Positions 1 to 13,836 of a stretch of DNA of 46,388 nt are shown here, in pieces. The stretch's first letter is position 1, and each line of letters begins with the position of its first letter. The position numbers were made by a program, and so were the translations under genes. The DNA lies in assembly GCA_007280395.1 (NCBI GenBank), contig QYQH01000032.1:1-46388 (forward strand), given 5' to 3'. Source of the DNA: Actinomycetales bacterium (GTDB lineage: Bacteria; Actinomycetota; Actinomycetes; Nanopelagicales; Nanopelagicaceae). Under the pieces are notes generated by a model. That model was not told where the DNA came from and did not search any database. It saw nothing but the letters and a program-made list of their open reading frames with translations.

Positions 1-70
1 AAAAACCCAGAGGTCAGGCATATAGCGGCTGAGACCTGGCGGTAGCCGTGCGTTTACATCTGGAGGAATT

Positions 71-3000
71 TTGGCCGCATCGAAGTCAAAGTCATTTGCA
101 CCTGCTCGCGTTTCATTCGCAAAAATTCGTGAACCACTCGAAGTACCAAACTTATTATCACTACAGCTAGACAGTGTTGATTGGTTACTTGGTAATGACT
201 CGTGGCGTTCTCGTCTTGTTGTTGCTGAAAAAGCCGGTCGTGGTGAAGTACCAAAGACATCAGGATTAGAAGAGATCTTTGAAGAGATTTCTCCAATCGA
301 AGATTACCAAGGAACGATGAGTCTCTCATTTAGAGATCACCGATTCGAACCACCTAAGTATTCAGTCGCTGAATGTAAAGAGCGCGACATTACTTACTCT
401 GCACCGTTATTCGTAACTGCAGAATTTACCAACAACATCACTGGTGAAATTAAGTCCCAAACAGTTTTTATGGGCGACTTCCCATTGATGACACCTCGCG
501 GAACTTTCGTAATTAACGGAACTGAGCGCGTTGTTGTTTCACAGATTGTTCGTTCACCTGGTGTTTATTTTGAACGCACAATTGAGAAGAGTTCGGATAA
601 AGATATTCTGACTGCGAAGATTATTCCAAGCCGTGGCGCTTGGTTGGAATTCGAAGTTGATAAGAAGGATTTGGTTGGCGTACGTATCGATCGTAAGCGT
701 AAGCAATCAGTAACAATTTTCTTGAAGGCACTTGGTTGGACTGCGGAACAAATCCTCGAACAATTTGGTGAATTCGAATCTATACGCGCAACACTTGAAA
801 AAGATAACGTGAACACCCAAGATGAAGCGCTGCTCGATATTTATCGCAAGCTTCGTCCAGGTGAGCCTCCAACAAAGGAAGCAGCACAAGGACTTATCGA
901 AAACTTGTACTTCAATCCAAAGCGTTATGACCTGGCAAAGGTTGGTCGCTTTAAGGTTAATAAGAAGTTGGGCCTTGAATTAGATCTTTCAAAGGGCTTG
1001 CTAAACATTGAAGATATTGTCGCAACAATTCGCTACTTAGTATCACTTCATAAGGGTGATGCGCTTATGGAATATGGCAAGCAAGTACGCGTTGAGACAG
1101 ACGATATCGATCACTTCGGAAACCGTCGTCTTCGTACCGTTGGTGAATTGATTCAAAATCAAGTTCGTACCGGTCTTTCACGTATGGAACGTGTTGTTCG
1201 TGAACGTATGACAACTCAAGATGTTGAAGCAATCACGCCACAAACTTTGATCAACATCCGTCCGGTTGTTGCATCAATCAAGGAGTTCTTCGGAACATCT
1301 CAACTTTCACAATTTATGGACCAAACAAATCCACTTTCTGGAATGACACACAAGCGTCGTCTTTCAGCACTTGGACCCGGTGGTCTTTCACGTGAACGTG
1401 CAGGCTTTGAAGTTCGTGACGTTCACCCATCTCACTACGGACGTATGTGCCCAATTGAAACTCCTGAAGGTCCAAACATTGGACTTATCGGATCGCTTGC
1501 AACATATGCTCGCGTAACTCCATTTGGATTTATCGAAACTCCTTACCGCAAAGTTCTAAAGGGCAAGGTCACAGATCAAATTGATTACTTAACAGCAGAT
1601 GAAGAAGATGAGCATGTTATTGCGCAAGCAAATGCACCGCTAACTTCTGATTCACACTTTGCTGAACCACGCGTTCTTGTTCGTCGCCGCGGTGGCGAAG
1701 TTGAATTTATTCATGCTGATGAAGTTGATTACATGGACGTTTCACCACGTCAGATGGTTTCTGTTGCAACAGCAATGATTCCATTCCTTGAGCACGACGA
1801 TGCGAACCGCGCATTGATGGGTTCAAACATGATGCGTCAAGCAGTTCCACTAATTCGCGCAGAAGCGCCATTTGTCGGAACAGGTATGGAATTTCGTGCA
1901 GCAGTCGATGCTGGCGATGTTCTGCTTGCTCGCAACTCAGGTGTTGTTACTGAAGTAAGTGCTGATGAAGTAACTGTCATGAATGATGATGGAACTACAG
2001 AGCACTACTTCCTAGAGAAGTTCACTCGCTCAAACCAAGGCACTAGCCGCAACCAAAAGGTTATTGTCGCGCAGGGCGATCGCATTGAAACTGGCAAGGT
2101 AATTGCTGATGGACCATCAACCGAAAAGGGTGAGATGGCTCTTGGTAAGAACCTACTTGTGGCATTTATGTCATGGGAAGGCCACAACTACGAAGATGCA
2201 ATTATTCTTTCGCAGCGTCTCGTGCAAGACGATGTACTAACTTCAATTCACATTGAAGAGTACGAAGTTGATGCTCGCGATACCAAGCTTGGACCTGAGG
2301 AAATCACTCGTGATATCCCTAACGTGAGTGAAGAAGTTCTTGCTGATCTAGACGATCGTGGAATTATTCGCATCGGTGCTGAAGTTGTTCCTGGCGACAT
2401 TCTTGTCGGAAAGGTAACTCCTAAGGGCGAAACTGAACTCACACCAGAAGAGCGTCTGCTCCGTGCAATCTTCGGTGAGAAGGCTCGTGAAGTTCGCGAT
2501 ACCTCACTAAAGGTTCCACACGGTGAATCAGGAAAAGTTATCGATGTTCGCATTCAAACTGCAGAAGATGGCTATGAACTTCCTGCCGGTGTAAACCAAA
2601 TCGTTCGCGTATTTGTTGCGCAGAAGCGAAAGATTCAAGACGGTGACAAGCTTGCTGGTCGCCACGGTAACAAGGGTGTTATTTCAAAGATTCTTCCAGT
2701 AGAAGATATGCCATTCCTTGAAGATGGAACTCCTGTTGACGTTGTCTTGAACCCACTTGGTGTTCCTGGTCGTATGAACGTCGGTCAGATTCTAGAAACT
2801 CACTTAGGTTGGGTTGCTAAATCTGGTTGGAAATTAGAAGGCAACGAAAGTTGGCAGAAGGATCTACGCGAACATGGTTTCGCAGATTCTGCTCCAAACA
2901 CAAAGGTTGCAACTCCAGTATTTGATGGCGCAAAGGAAGAAGAACTTATTGGTCTTCTCTCTTCAACACTTCCTAACAAGGATGGAATGCGCTTAGTTGG

Positions 3001-3523
3001 TGGAAACGGAAAGGCTCGTCTATTCGACGGTCGTACCGGAGAGCCATACAAGGAAGAGATCACAGTTGGTTACATGTACATCTTAAAGCTTCACCACTTG
3101 GTGGATGACAAGATTCACGCACGTTCAACTGGACCTTACTCAATGATTACGCAACAACCACTTGGTGGAAAAGCACAATTCGGTGGTCAGCGCTTTGGTG
3201 AGATGGAAGTTTGGGCACTTGAAGCTTATGGCGCCGCTTACACACTCCAAGAGTTGCTAACCATTAAGTCCGATGACGTTCTTGGTCGCGTAAAACTTTA
3301 CGAAGCCATTGTTAAGGGCGAGAACATTCCAGAACCTGGCATCCCAGAATCATTCAAGGTACTTGTTAAGGAAATGCAGTCACTCTGTCTAAATGTGGAA
3401 GTTCTCTCATCCGAAGGTGTTGCAATTGAAATGCGCGATACCGATGAAGAAGTATTCCGTGCCGCCGAAGAACTTGGAATTAACTTGTCACGAGTTGAAC
3501 CTTCAAGTGTCGAAGAAGTTTAA
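71..3523 (+). CDS. rpoB: DNA-directed RNA polymerase subunit beta
   Basis: 1150-aa ORF with [71 protein letters not shown] and [28 protein letters not shown] start preceded by SD ggagg at 62-66. Confidence 0.98.
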   Translation: MAASKSKSFAPARVSFAKIREPLEVPNLLSLQLDSVDWLLGNDSWRSRLVVAEKAGRGEVPKTSGLEEIFEEISPIEDYQGTMSLSFRDHRFEPPKYSVAECKERDITYSAPLFVTAEFTNNITGEIKSQTVFMGDFPLMTPRGTFVINGTERVVVSQIVRSPGVYFERTIEKSSDKDILTAKIIPSRGAWLEFEVDKKDLVGVRIDRKRKQSVTIFLKALGWTAEQILEQFGEFESIRATLEKDNVNTQDEALLDIYRKLRPGEPPTKEAAQGLIENLYFNPKRYDLAKVGRFKVNKKLGLELDLSKGLLNIEDIVATIRYLVSLHKGDALMEYGKQVRVETDDIDHFGNRRLRTVGELIQNQVRTGLSRMERVVRERMTTQDVEAITPQTLINIRPVVASIKEFFGTSQLSQFMDQTNPLSGMTHKRRLSALGPGGLSRERAGFEVRDVHPSHYGRMCPIETPEGPNIGLIGSLATYARVTPFGFIETPYRKVLKGKVTDQIDYLTADEEDEHVIAQANAPLTSDSHFAEPRVLVRRRGGEVEFIHADEVDYMDVSPRQMVSVATAMIPFLEHDDANRALMGSNMMRQAVPLIRAEAPFVGTGMEFRAAVDAGDVLLARNSGVVTEVSADEVTVMNDDGTTEHYFLEKFTRSNQGTSRNQKVIVAQGDRIETGKVIADGPSTEKGEMALGKNLLVAFMSWEGHNYEDAIILSQRLVQDDVLTSIHIEEYEVDARDTKLGPEEITRDIPNVSEEVLADLDDRGIIRIGAEVVPGDILVGKVTPKGETELTPEERLLRAIFGEKAREVRDTSLKVPHGESGKVIDVRIQTAEDGYELPAGVNQIVRVFVAQKRKIQDGDKLAGRHGNKGVISKILPVEDMPFLEDGTPVDVVLNPLGVPGRMNVGQILETHLGWVAKSGWKLEGNESWQKDLREHGFADSAPNTKVATPVFDGAKEEELIGLLSSTLPNKDGMRLVGGNGKARLFDGRTGEPYKEEITVGYMYILKLHHLVDDKIHARSTGPYSMITQQPLGGKAQFGGQRFGEMEVWALEAYGAAYTLQELLTIKSDDVLGRVKLYEAIVKGENIPEPGIPESFKVLVKEMQSLCLNVEVLSSEGVAIEMRDTDEEVFRAAEELGINLSRVEPSSVEEV

Positions 3524-3538
3524 GGAGAGGGATAAAAA

Positions 3539-6500
3539 ATGTTAGATGTTAACTTTTTTGATGAACTGCGAATTGGCCTAGCTTCGACTGACAATATTCG
3601 TGAGTGGTCTTTTGGTGAAGTAAAGAAGCCAGAAACCATTAACTACCGAACACTAAAGCCAGAGAAGGACGGACTCTTCGATGAGAAGATCTTCGGACCA
3701 ACTCGTGACTGGGAATGTTATTGCGGTAAGTACAAGCGCGTTCGCTTCAAGGGAATTATTTGTGAGCGTTGTGGTGTTGAAGTTACTCGCGCAAAGGTTC
3801 GCCGTGAACGTATGGGTCACATTGAACTTGCTGCACCTGTTACTCACATCTGGTATTTCAAGGGTGTTCCATCACGCCTTGGTTATTTACTTGATCTTGC
3901 ACCAAAGGATTTAGAGAAGGTTATTTATTTCGCTGCTTACATGATCACAGAAGTTGATACTGAAGCGCGCGAAGAAGATCTACCTTCACTTGAAAAGCGC
4001 CTTGCTGCAGATAAGAAGAAGATTGAAACTCGCCGCGATGGCGATCTAGATGCACGTCAGAAGAAGCTAGAAGCAGATACTGCTGAACTAGAAGCTGCTG
4101 GCGAAAAGGCTGATGTAAAGCGCAAGGTCCGCGAAGCGGCAGAACGTGAATTGAAAGCAATTCGCGATAAGTCACAACGCGAACTAGATCGCTTAGATGC
4201 AGTCTGGGCACGCTTTAAGAATCTAAAGGTTCAAGATCTCGAGGGTGATGAATCCTTATATCGCGAACTTACAGATCGCTTCGGTGTTTACTTCAAGGGT
4301 TCAATGGGCGCAGCTGCAATCAAGCGTCGCTTAGAAACTTTTGATTTACAATCTGAGTACACAATGCTTACCGAGCTTGCACAGACCGGTAAGGGGCAGA
4401 AGAAGACTCGCGCTATCAAGCGTTTGAAAGTTGTCTCTTCATTCCTAAATACTCGCAACCACCCAGCATCAATGGTTCTAGATTGCGTTCCAGTTATTCC
4501 ACCAGATCTTCGTCCAATGGTTCAACTAGATGGTGGCCGCTTTGCGACCTCAGATCTAAATGATCTATACCGACGCGTTATCAACCGTAACAATCGTTTG
4601 AAGCGTCTTGCAGATCTTGGCGCTCCAGAAATTATTGTTAATAACGAGAAGCGCATGTTGCAAGAAGCAGTAGATGCGTTATTCGATAACGGTCGTCGTG
4701 GTCGTCCAGTTACTGGCCCAGGAAACCGTCCACTTAAATCTCTTTCAGACATGCTTAAGGGTAAGCAAGGACGTTTCCGTCAGAACTTGCTCGGAAAGCG
4801 CGTTGATTATTCTGGCCGTTCAGTAATCGTTGTTGGTCCACAACTTAAGTTGCACCAATGCGGACTGCCAAAGCAGATGGCGCTAGAACTCTTCAAGCCA
4901 TTCGTAATGAAGCGCTTGGTTGATCTCAATCACGCACAGAACATCAAATCCGCAAAGCGTATGGTCGAGCGTGCTCGCCCTGTTGTGTGGGATGTTCTTG
5001 AAGAAGTAATTGCAGAGCACCCGGTTCTACTAAACCGGGCACCAACTTTGCACCGTCTAGGTATTCAAGCTTTCGAACCACAATTGGTTGAAGGAAAAGC
5101 CATTCAAATTCACCCACTTGTTTGTACTGCATTCAATGCAGACTTCGATGGTGACCAGATGGCTGTTCACTTACCTCTGTCAGCAGAAGCACAAGCAGAA
5201 GCTCGTGTTCTAATGCTTTCAAGTAACAATATTTTGTCACCTGCATCAGGTCGTCCAATTACATCTCCTACACAGGACATGGTTCTTGGTCTTTACTTCC
5301 TAACTTCACTTCGTGAAAACGAACTTGGTGAAGGTCGCGCATTCGGTTCAATCTCTGAAGCGTTGATGGCATATGACCGTAATTCACTAACAATGCAGGC
5401 CAAGATCAAAATTCGTTTAACTCACAGCGGCGTTACTGAAATTCGTGAGACCACACTTGGTCGTGCGTTATTCAATGAAATTCTGCCAGAGGGTTACAAG
5501 TTTGTTGATTACGATGTAACTAAGAAACTTCTTGGTCAAATCGTTGATGATCTTGCTGAAGGTTTTGCCAAGGTAACAGTTGCGCAGACACTAGATGCAC
5601 TTAAGTCACTTGGTTTCTATTGGGCAACACGCGCTGGTATCACCATTGCAATTGAAGATGTTGTTACACCTGCCAAGAAGCAAGAAATCTTGGATGGTTA
5701 TGAAATTAAGGCAGAGAAGGTTCAGAGCCAATACGAAAAGGGTCTGATCACTGATGATGAGCGTCGTCAAGAACTCATTGAAATTTGGACTAATGCAACA
5801 ACAGATGTTGCAAAGGCGATGGAAGATAACTTCCCAAAGACCAACCCAGTTTGGATGATGGTCTACTCCGGTGCACGTGGAAACATGATGCAAGTTCGTC
5901 AGATCGCAGGTATGCGTGGTCTGGTAGCGAATCCGAAGGGCGAAATTATTCCGCGTCCGATCAAGTCAAACTTCCGTGAAGGTCTTTCAGTTCTTGAATA
6001 CTTCATCGCAACTCACGGTGCGCGTAAGGGTCTTGCAGATACCGCGCTTCGTACCGCTGACTCTGGTTACCTAACTCGTCGCCTCTGCGACGTGGCACAA
6101 GATGTAATCATTCGTGAAGAAGATTGCGGAACTGATCGCGGTCTAACTCTAAAGATTGCAGCACTTGATTCAACTGGCGCACTTGTCCGTGATGACCATG
6201 TTGAAACTTCAATGTTTGGTCGTAACTTGGCAGAAGATGTAGTTCAAAATGGCAAGGTAATTCTTAGCGCAGGAACAGATCTTGGCGATAAGAACATCAA
6301 CACCCTTGTTGGAGCTGGAATTGCTGAAGTTAAGATTCGCTCAGTTCTTACTTGCGATAGCAAGGTTGGACAATGTGCAATGTGTTACGGCCGCTCAATG
6401 GCATCTGGCAAGTTAGTAGATGTCGGCGAAGCTGTCGGAATTATTGCTGCTCAATCAATTGGTGAGCCAGGAACTCAGCTAACAATGCGTACCTTCCACA

Positions 6501-7354
6501 CTGGGGGTATTGCTGGAGATGACATCACACACGGTCTACCTCGTATTGTTGAACTCTTCGAAGCGCGTACACCTAAGGGTGTTGCGCCAATCGCAGAAAC
6601 TGCTGGCGTTGTGAGCTTCCTTGAAGATGCAAAGGGCAAGAAGATTATCGTTACGCCGGAAGATGGTAGCGAAGCGATCGCTTACCCAATTACTCGTCGT
6701 CAGAAGTTAATGGTTGAAGATGGCATGCGCGTTAGCGTTGGACAACAAATGGTTGTTGGCGCAATCGATCCGAAGCAAGTTCTTCGTATCCTTGGCCCAC
6801 GTCAAACTCAGGTCCACTTAGTGAATGAAATCCAAGAGGTTTACCGTTCACAAGGTGTATCAATTCACGATAAGCACATCGAAATTATTGTTCGCCAAAT
6901 GTTAAAGCGCATCACTGTGCTTGAACCAGGCGATGCTGATCTACTTCCAGGTGAATTAGTAGAACGTGGTCGTTTCGAAACTGAGAACCGTCGCGTTGTA
7001 TCAACTGGTGGCAAGGCTGCATCTGGTCGCCCAGAACTTATGGGAATCACCAAGGCATCACTTGCAACTGAGTCATGGTTGTCAGCGGCTTCATTCCAAG
7101 AGACCACAAAGGTTCTTACAGATGCTGCGTTATCCGAGAAGAGCGATCCATTGCTTGGACTTAAGGAGAACGTAATCATCGGTAAGTTGATCCCAGCTGG
7201 TACAGGTCTTGCTCGATACCGCAACGTTCGAGTCGAACCTACTGAAGAAGCTAAGGCTGCGGTCTACGCTGCTTATGATGAATATGACTTCACACCATTT
7301 GAATCACAAGGTTCAGGTGAAGCAGTTCGTTTGGATGAGTTCGAAACTCGCTAA
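3539..7354 (+). CDS. rpoC: DNA-directed RNA polymerase subunit beta'
   Basis: 1271-aa ORF with [16 protein letters not shown] catalytic motif and zinc-binding [23 protein letters not shown]. Confidence 0.98.
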   Translation: MLDVNFFDELRIGLASTDNIREWSFGEVKKPETINYRTLKPEKDGLFDEKIFGPTRDWECYCGKYKRVRFKGIICERCGVEVTRAKVRRERMGHIELAAPVTHIWYFKGVPSRLGYLLDLAPKDLEKVIYFAAYMITEVDTEAREEDLPSLEKRLAADKKKIETRRDGDLDARQKKLEADTAELEAAGEKADVKRKVREAAERELKAIRDKSQRELDRLDAVWARFKNLKVQDLEGDESLYRELTDRFGVYFKGSMGAAAIKRRLETFDLQSEYTMLTELAQTGKGQKKTRAIKRLKVVSSFLNTRNHPASMVLDCVPVIPPDLRPMVQLDGGRFATSDLNDLYRRVINRNNRLKRLADLGAPEIIVNNEKRMLQEAVDALFDNGRRGRPVTGPGNRPLKSLSDMLKGKQGRFRQNLLGKRVDYSGRSVIVVGPQLKLHQCGLPKQMALELFKPFVMKRLVDLNHAQNIKSAKRMVERARPVVWDVLEEVIAEHPVLLNRAPTLHRLGIQAFEPQLVEGKAIQIHPLVCTAFNADFDGDQMAVHLPLSAEAQAEARVLMLSSNNILSPASGRPITSPTQDMVLGLYFLTSLRENELGEGRAFGSISEALMAYDRNSLTMQAKIKIRLTHSGVTEIRETTLGRALFNEILPEGYKFVDYDVTKKLLGQIVDDLAEGFAKVTVAQTLDALKSLGFYWATRAGITIAIEDVVTPAKKQEILDGYEIKAEKVQSQYEKGLITDDERRQELIEIWTNATTDVAKAMEDNFPKTNPVWMMVYSGARGNMMQVRQIAGMRGLVANPKGEIIPRPIKSNFREGLSVLEYFIATHGARKGLADTALRTADSGYLTRRLCDVAQDVIIREEDCGTDRGLTLKIAALDSTGALVRDDHVETSMFGRNLAEDVVQNGKVILSAGTDLGDKNINTLVGAGIAEVKIRSVLTCDSKVGQCAMCYGRSMASGKLVDVGEAVGIIAAQSIGEPGTQLTMRTFHTGGIAGDDITHGLPRIVELFEARTPKGVAPIAETAGVVSFLEDAKGKKIIVTPEDGSEAIAYPITRRQKLMVEDGMRVSVGQQMVVGAIDPKQVLRILGPRQTQVHLVNEIQEVYRSQGVSIHDKHIEIIVRQMLKRITVLEPGDADLLPGELVERGRFETENRRVVSTGGKAASGRPELMGITKASLATESWLSAASFQETTKVLTDAALSEKSDPLLGLKENVIIGKLIPAGTGLARYRNVRVEPTEEAKAAVYAAYDEYDFTPFESQGSGEAVRLDEFETR

Positions 7355-7366
7355 CCAAATAAATTT

Positions 7367-7401
7367 AAAAGCCCTGGTGTTTATTGCACCGGGGCTTTTT
7401 T
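7367..7401. terminator. Intrinsic terminator after rpoC, likely bidirectional
   Basis: aaaagccctggtg-tttattg-caccggggctttt followed by T-run; A-run on the left side lets it serve the convergent minus-strand gene too. Confidence 0.85.
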
Positions 7402-8173
7402 ATTGGGATTTAGCGTAGCTGTCACTCAACATAATAAGTTGAGATATTTCGGTAACTGATTGACAATCAATTTTGTCTTCATAAATACAATCTCGAGGCC
7501 CACCTACGGTGAGAACTGTTCTCTCATCGCGCCACATTTCATAACCATAACTTGGGGCTTCATTAGGGTTATAAATTGAGTCCCAATCTTCTGCCTTCCA
7601 GAGAAAGTATGAGACCAGGCCGTCATAAATGTTCTTTGAGGTTTTGTAGGAAATAACATATTCACTAATTGGTGCTGGAGTGATTGCATCTTGAGGTGAG
7701 CGATCCGAAGGTAAGATCCTTAACTTTGGAAGTAGATGAAGCGGTAACTTGACCGAGACAGGTATCAAACCCAACCCTTGCGAGTAGGTAATTTTCTTGC
7801 AATCAGCTGCTTCAAGATATCTATACCCCTCTGAATCCAAGGTTTTGCCACTCTTATTGAAGATAACTTCTCGATCTGTTAGCTGACCTTCAGAGTAAAA
7901 ACTATATGTAGCAGTTAATTGATTATTTAAAAATCTGCCCTCAAATGTGCCAAATGAACTATCTTTCTGGAAGTGTTGCTGAATTAGATTTCCAGAAACA
8001 CCTATTCCATCATACTTAGTTATTTCAAGTAGGGAATTATCGTTAGATACCTGGGCGTGATAGCAAGGCGCAAGTACTAGAGCTTTACTACTATTTTTTG
8101 TGACAATTCCACCAGTAGAAGTGAGCAGAACGAAAACCAAAATTCCAACGACTACGATTAACGAGCGTTTCAT
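7400..8173 (-). CDS. Hypothetical secreted/membrane-anchored protein
   Basis: 257-aa ORF with N-terminal hydrophobic signal MKRSLIVVVGILVFVLLTSTGGIV; no family recognised with confidence; ATGA overlap with the upstream minus-strand gene. Confidence 0.75.
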   Translation of the reverse strand: MKRSLIVVVGILVFVLLTSTGGIVTKNSSKALVLAPCYHAQVSNDNSLLEITKYDGIGVSGNLIQQHFQKDSSFGTFEGRFLNNQLTATYSFYSEGQLTDREVIFNKSGKTLDSEGYRYLEAADCKKITYSQGLGLIPVSVKLPLHLLPKLRILPSDRSPQDAITPAPISEYVISYKTSKNIYDGLVSYFLWKAEDWDSIYNPNEAPSYGYEMWRDERTVLTVGGPRDCIYEDKIDCQSVTEISQLIMLSDSYAKSQ

Positions 8174-8829
8174 TTATTTAGATAGACAACCAACACCGCA
8201 CCAACGAAGTGTGAAACAAATGCCGCCGCAGTTAGGGCATGAAATAATTCATGAAAGCCAAACCAGTTAATAGAAATATTTGGTTTCTTAATTGCATAAA
8301 TAATTCCGCCAGCGGTATAAAAAATTCCTCCGAGCAAAACCAATGAGAAGACTGCAACGCCACCGGTCTGCCAGAATGTTGGCAAGAAAAATACTGCGGC
8401 CCAACCAAGAGCAATATATAGAGGTACATAAACCCAACGTGGGGCGCTAAGCCAGAGAATTCGAATTAGCGCGGTCAAGATTGCCCCGCCCCAAACGCAA
8501 GAGAGCAGAATGATGGCTTGGCTCTTATCTAATAGGTATACCGAGAATGGGGTATAGGTTCCTGCGATTAAAATCGGGATATTTGCATGGTCGATTCGGC
8601 GCCAAAGAGCCCGATATTTCTCCTGCCATTTGACCCGGTGGTAAAGGGCGCTGCAGGTGAAGAGGGTTACGGCTGTGAGCGTGAAGATTCCGAGGGTAAT
8701 TCGGCCCTGAAGCCGTTCGGCCGTAGTAATAAGGACTAATCCGGCCACCAGCGAGACCGGGGACATGATCAGGTGGATCAAACCCCGCCCTTTAGGTTTG
8801 GGAAGGTGGGGTTTTTCCGTCAAATTCAT
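8170..8829 (-). CDS. Hemolysin III / PAQR-like (YqfA family) membrane protein
   Basis: Multi-TM 219-aa protein with conserved SALYHR, RRIDHANIPILIAGTYTP and GFHELFHALT motifs. Confidence 0.9.
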   Translation of the reverse strand: MNLTEKPHLPKPKGRGLIHLIMSPVSLVAGLVLITTAERLQGRITLGIFTLTAVTLFTCSALYHRVKWQEKYRALWRRIDHANIPILIAGTYTPFSVYLLDKSQAIILLSCVWGGAILTALIRILWLSAPRWVYVPLYIALGWAAVFFLPTFWQTGGVAVFSLVLLGGIFYTAGGIIYAIKKPNISINWFGFHELFHALTAAAFVSHFVGAVLVVYLNK

Positions 8830-8931
8830 GCCTTAACCTTCCCTTAAAAGTGCCGGGGTGGGGTAAAAACCCTCGGCGTGTCGGATTTAGGATTTCCCCT
8901 TCTTTCTGGGGTCGGAGGAGTAAAACCCGTT

Positions 8932-8961
8932 TTGACCGTTTGAGCCTGTCGAGGTTACTAT
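8932..8961 (+). promoter_or_regulatory. Putative promoter of the str operon
   Basis: TTGACC (8932-8937), 18-nt spacer, TACTAT (8956-8961), upstream of rpsL. Confidence 0.5.
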
Positions 8962-9131
8962 TCGCGTCTGCTCTTTTTTGGATTGAGCGCTTGTAACCGT
9001 CTGCAATAACTTGAAAAAGTAATTGTCGAAATTTACGAAGTTGGGTCAACACACCCGACCGCGTGGGTCGAGAAACAAACGGAAATAAACGCATAAAACA
9101 AAATTGAAACGCAGTAATGAACGGAGAAGAA

Positions 9132-9506
9132 GTGCCAACAATTCAGCAGCTGGTCCGTAAGGGTCGCGCAGAAAAGACAACCAAGACGAGCACGCCTGCA
9201 CTTAAAGGTAGTCCGCAACGTCGTGGTGTTTGTACTCGTGTTTACACAACAACTCCTAAGAAGCCAAACTCTGCGCTTCGTAAAGTTGCACGTGTACGTC
9301 TTACAAGTGGCATGGAAGTAACTGCATACATTCCTGGTGAGGGACATAACTTGCAAGAGCACTCAATCGTTCTTGTTCGCGGTGGCCGTGTTAAAGATCT
9401 TCCAGGTGTTCGTTACAAAATCGTTCGCGGATCTCTAGATACTCAAGGCGTTAAAGATCGTAAGCAATCACGTAGCCGTTATGGTGCAAAGAGAGAGAAG
9501 AAGTAA
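9132..9506 (+). CDS. rpsL: 30S ribosomal protein S12
   Basis: [12 protein letters not shown]...[41 protein letters not shown] start at 9132 preferred over ORF-track start 9117. Confidence 0.97.
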   Translation: MPTIQQLVRKGRAEKTTKTSTPALKGSPQRRGVCTRVYTTTPKKPNSALRKVARVRLTSGMEVTAYIPGEGHNLQEHSIVLVRGGRVKDLPGVRYKIVRGSLDTQGVKDRKQSRSRYGAKREKK

Positions 9507-9979
9507 TGCCACGTAAAGGTCCCGTTACTAAGCGCCCAGTTGTTGCAGATCCTGTTTACAACTCACCTGTTGTTACTGCGCTAATTAATAAAATTTTATT
9601 GCACGGCAAGCGTTCAACTGCTGAAGCAATTGTTTACCAAGCTCTTGAAGGATGTCGCGAAAAGACTGGTGGAACTGACCCAGTAATTACTTTGAAGCGC
9701 GCACTAGATAACATCCGCCCAACACTTGAAGTTAAGTCCCGCCGCGTTGGTGGAGCTACTTACCAAGTTCCAATGGAAGTTAAAGCAGGACGTGCAACAA
9801 CTCTCGCACTTCGTTGGGTAATTGATTACTCACGTCAACGTCGCGAAAAGTCAATGGCAGAACGACTACAGAACGAACTTTTAGATGCATCAAATGGCCT
9901 AGGCGCGGCAGTTAAGAAGCGCGAAGACACTCACAAGATGGCAGAAGCTAACAAGGCTTTCGCTCACTACCGCTGGTAA
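9506..9979 (+). CDS. rpsG: 30S ribosomal protein S7
   Basis: [41 protein letters not shown]7 family. Confidence 0.97.
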   Translation: MPRKGPVTKRPVVADPVYNSPVVTALINKILLHGKRSTAEAIVYQALEGCREKTGGTDPVITLKRALDNIRPTLEVKSRRVGGATYQVPMEVKAGRATTLALRWVIDYSRQRREKSMAERLQNELLDASNGLGAAVKKREDTHKMAEANKAFAHYRW

Positions 9980-10035
9980 ATCCAGAAAATTATTTAAGAA
10001 TCTAGTAATCAGAAAACTATAAGGAGGTTCGAAAA

Positions 10036-12138
10036 GTGGCCGTAGAAACAGCAATCGACCTAGCCAAGGTTCGCAACATCGGAATCATGGCGCACATCGA
10101 CGCGGGTAAAACCACGACTACTGAGCGCATCCTTTTCTACACTGGTATCAACTACAAGATCGGTGAAGTTCATGATGGCGGCGCAACCATGGACTGGATG
10201 GAGCAAGAGCAAGAGCGCGGAATCACTATTACATCTGCTGCAACAACATGTGTTTGGAAAGACCACCTAATTAACATTATTGATACACCTGGCCACGTTG
10301 ACTTCACTGTTGAAGTAGAACGTTCACTTCGTGTACTAGATGGCGCAGTCTGCGTATTCGACGGCGTTGCTGGCGTAGAGCCACAATCAGAAACAGTTTG
10401 GCGTCAAGCAGATCGTTACAACGTTCCACGTATCTGTTTCGTAAATAAGCTAGACCGTACTGGTGCATCATTCCAACGTTGCGTGGACATGATCGGTACT
10501 CGTCTAAATGCAACCGCACTTGTTCTACAACTCCCAATCGGTTCTGAAGGTGACTTCAGTGGAGTTATCGACCTGATCGCAATGAAGGCACTTGTCTGGC
10601 CTGGCGAAACTAAAAAGGGCGAAGATTATGAAATCGAAGAAATCCCAGCAGCAATGTTGGAAGAAGCAAAGACTGCTCGTCACAACATGCTAGAAACTCT
10701 TGCAGATGCTGATGATGCAATCATGGAGAAGTACCTAGAAGGTATTGAACTCTCAGATGACGAGATTATTGCTGGTATCCGTCGTGCAACTCTTGGCGAC
10801 AAGTTGACTCCTGTTCTTACAGGTTCTGCTTTCAAGAACAAGGGCGTTCAACCAATGCTCGATGCTGTAAACCGCTACCTTCCAAGTCCACTTGATATCA
10901 AGGCAATTATTGGTCACAAGATGGGCGATCCTGAGGTAGAAGTAGAACGTCAACCTGCTGATTCAGAACCATTCTCAGCTCTTGCATTCAAGATCATGTC
11001 TGATCCACACCTTGGAAAATTAACCTTCGTTCGTATTTACTCTGGTCGTCTAGATACCGGAACTGCAATCCTTAACTCAACAAAAGATAATAAGGAACGT
11101 ATCGGAAAGATTTACCAGATGCACGCAAATAAGCGTGAAGAGAAAGATTCAGCTGGCGCAGGAATGATCATCGCAGTTATGGGTCTTAAGAACACCACAA
11201 CAGGTGACACTCTCTGCGATCCAGATAAGCCAGTAATTCTTGAATCTATGGATTTCCCCGCACCCGTTATCTCGGTTGCAATCGAACCAAAGACAAAGGC
11301 TGACCAAGAAAAACTTGGAATTGCTATTCAACGTCTTGCTGAAGAAGATCCAACATTCCACGTTAAGTCAGATGAAGAGACCGGCCAAACAATCATCTCC
11401 GGTATGGGCGAGCTTCACCTAGAAATTCTTGTAGACCGGATGCGCCGCGAATTCAAAGTGGAAGCAAATGTTGGTAAGCCACAAGTTGCTTACCGCGAAA
11501 CTCTTCGCAAGCCAGTTGATCGCTACGACTACACCCACAAGAAGCAATCTGGTGGTTCAGGTCAATTCGCTAAGGTTCAAATTGCAATCGAACCACTTCC
11601 AACTGGAAGCGAAAATACTTACGAATTCGTAAACAAGATCACCGGTGGTCGCATCCCTAAGGAATACATTCCTTCAGTTGATGTCGGCTGTAAAGAAGGA
11701 ATGCAGAACGGTCCACTAGCTGGTTATCCACTAGTTGATGTTCGCGTAACACTTCTCGACGGCGCTTACCACGATGTTGACTCATCAGAACTTGCATTCA
11801 AGATTGCAGGGCTACAAGCATTTAGAGAAGCATCTCGACTAGCAGGACCAGTAATTCTGGAGCCAGTTATGTCAGTTGAAGTAATCACACCAGAGGATTT
11901 CATGGGCGATGTCATCGGCGATCTCAACTCTCGTCGCGGACAAATTCAATCCATGGATGAGCGTTCAGGCGCTCGTATTGTCAAAGCTGTTGTTCCGCTA
12001 TCTGAGATGTTCGGCTACGTCGGAGATCTTCGAAGCAGAACACAGGGTCGCGCAAGCTACAGCATGCAATTTGATTCGTATGCCGAGGTTCCAGCCGCGG
12101 TCGCGAAGGAAATCATCGCAAAGGTTCGTGGCGAGTAA
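10036..12138 (+). CDS. fusA: Elongation factor G
   Basis: 700 aa; [35 protein letters not shown] GTPase motifs; SD aaggagg. Confidence 0.98.
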   Translation: MAVETAIDLAKVRNIGIMAHIDAGKTTTTERILFYTGINYKIGEVHDGGATMDWMEQEQERGITITSAATTCVWKDHLINIIDTPGHVDFTVEVERSLRVLDGAVCVFDGVAGVEPQSETVWRQADRYNVPRICFVNKLDRTGASFQRCVDMIGTRLNATALVLQLPIGSEGDFSGVIDLIAMKALVWPGETKKGEDYEIEEIPAAMLEEAKTARHNMLETLADADDAIMEKYLEGIELSDDEIIAGIRRATLGDKLTPVLTGSAFKNKGVQPMLDAVNRYLPSPLDIKAIIGHKMGDPEVEVERQPADSEPFSALAFKIMSDPHLGKLTFVRIYSGRLDTGTAILNSTKDNKERIGKIYQMHANKREEKDSAGAGMIIAVMGLKNTTTGDTLCDPDKPVILESMDFPAPVISVAIEPKTKADQEKLGIAIQRLAEEDPTFHVKSDEETGQTIISGMGELHLEILVDRMRREFKVEANVGKPQVAYRETLRKPVDRYDYTHKKQSGGSGQFAKVQIAIEPLPTGSENTYEFVNKITGGRIPKEYIPSVDVGCKEGMQNGPLAGYPLVDVRVTLLDGAYHDVDSSELAFKIAGLQAFREASRLAGPVILEPVMSVEVITPEDFMGDVIGDLNSRRGQIQSMDERSGARIVKAVVPLSEMFGYVGDLRSRTQGRASYSMQFDSYAEVPAAVAKEIIAKVRGE

Positions 12139-12223
12139 TCGCTTCTAATAGATGCGAGTAATTGCGAATCGGCAAACGAAAACAACCAAACTAACAAACT
12201 AAAAGAACCAACAGGAGGAAAAA

Positions 12224-13417
<1,194 letters not shown>

Positions 13418-13431
13418 TAAATTGTTTTGAT

Positions 13432-13455
13432 GGTTGGCCTCGAACGGGGCCAACC
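13432..13455. terminator. GC-rich hairpin between tuf and rpsJ (U-less terminator or leader element)
   Basis: ggttggcc (13432-13439) / ggccaacc (13448-13455), 8-nt loop, no immediate T-run. Confidence 0.5.
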
Positions 13456-13514
13456 GTTAAACAAGTAGTAAAAATAGTTTTTTAAGAAGCAGTTTAGATA
13501 AAAAGGAGAAGCAA

Positions 13515-13823
13515 ATGGCGGGACAAAAGATCCGCATTCGGCTTAAGGCGTACGACCACGAAGTGATCGACACATCTGCGAAGAAAATCGTAGAAACTGT
13601 TGAACGCACCGGGGCTACAGTCGCAGGCCCAGTTCCACTGCCAACAGAGAAGAACACATTTTGTGTTATTCGCTCTCCTCACAAATACAAAGATAGCCGC
13701 GAGCACTTCGAGATGCGCACACATAAGCGCCTAATTGACATCATCGACCCAACTCCTAAAACAGTTGACTCATTGATGCGTCTTGATCTCCCTGCCGGCG
13801 TTGACATTGAAATAAAGCTATAA
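13515..13823 (+). CDS. rpsJ: 30S ribosomal protein S10
   Basis: [72 protein letters not shown]. Confidence 0.98.
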   Translation: MAGQKIRIRLKAYDHEVIDTSAKKIVETVERTGATVAGPVPLPTEKNTFCVIRSPHKYKDSREHFEMRTHKRLIDIIDPTPKTVDSLMRLDLPAGVDIEIKL

Positions 13824-13836
13824 GGGGATATGAAAA

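Noticed and set aside
1-70. aggtc/gacct and cggct/agccg partial inverted repeats upstream of rpoB
   Set aside because: Short, mutually overlapping and truncated by the window start; not enough sequence to judge.
1311-1350. RpoB rifampicin region has Thr at the position equivalent to E. coli N518 (FMDQTNPL)
   Set aside because: From memory MDQTNPL occurs in other actinobacteria such as bifidobacteria, so it is probably lineage-normal and not evidence of resistance.
2248-2553. 101-aa minus-strand ORF inside rpoB (and similar short antisense ORFs in rpoC, fusA, glmS)
   Set aside because: Codon-bias shadow ORFs overlapping essential genes, no independent support.
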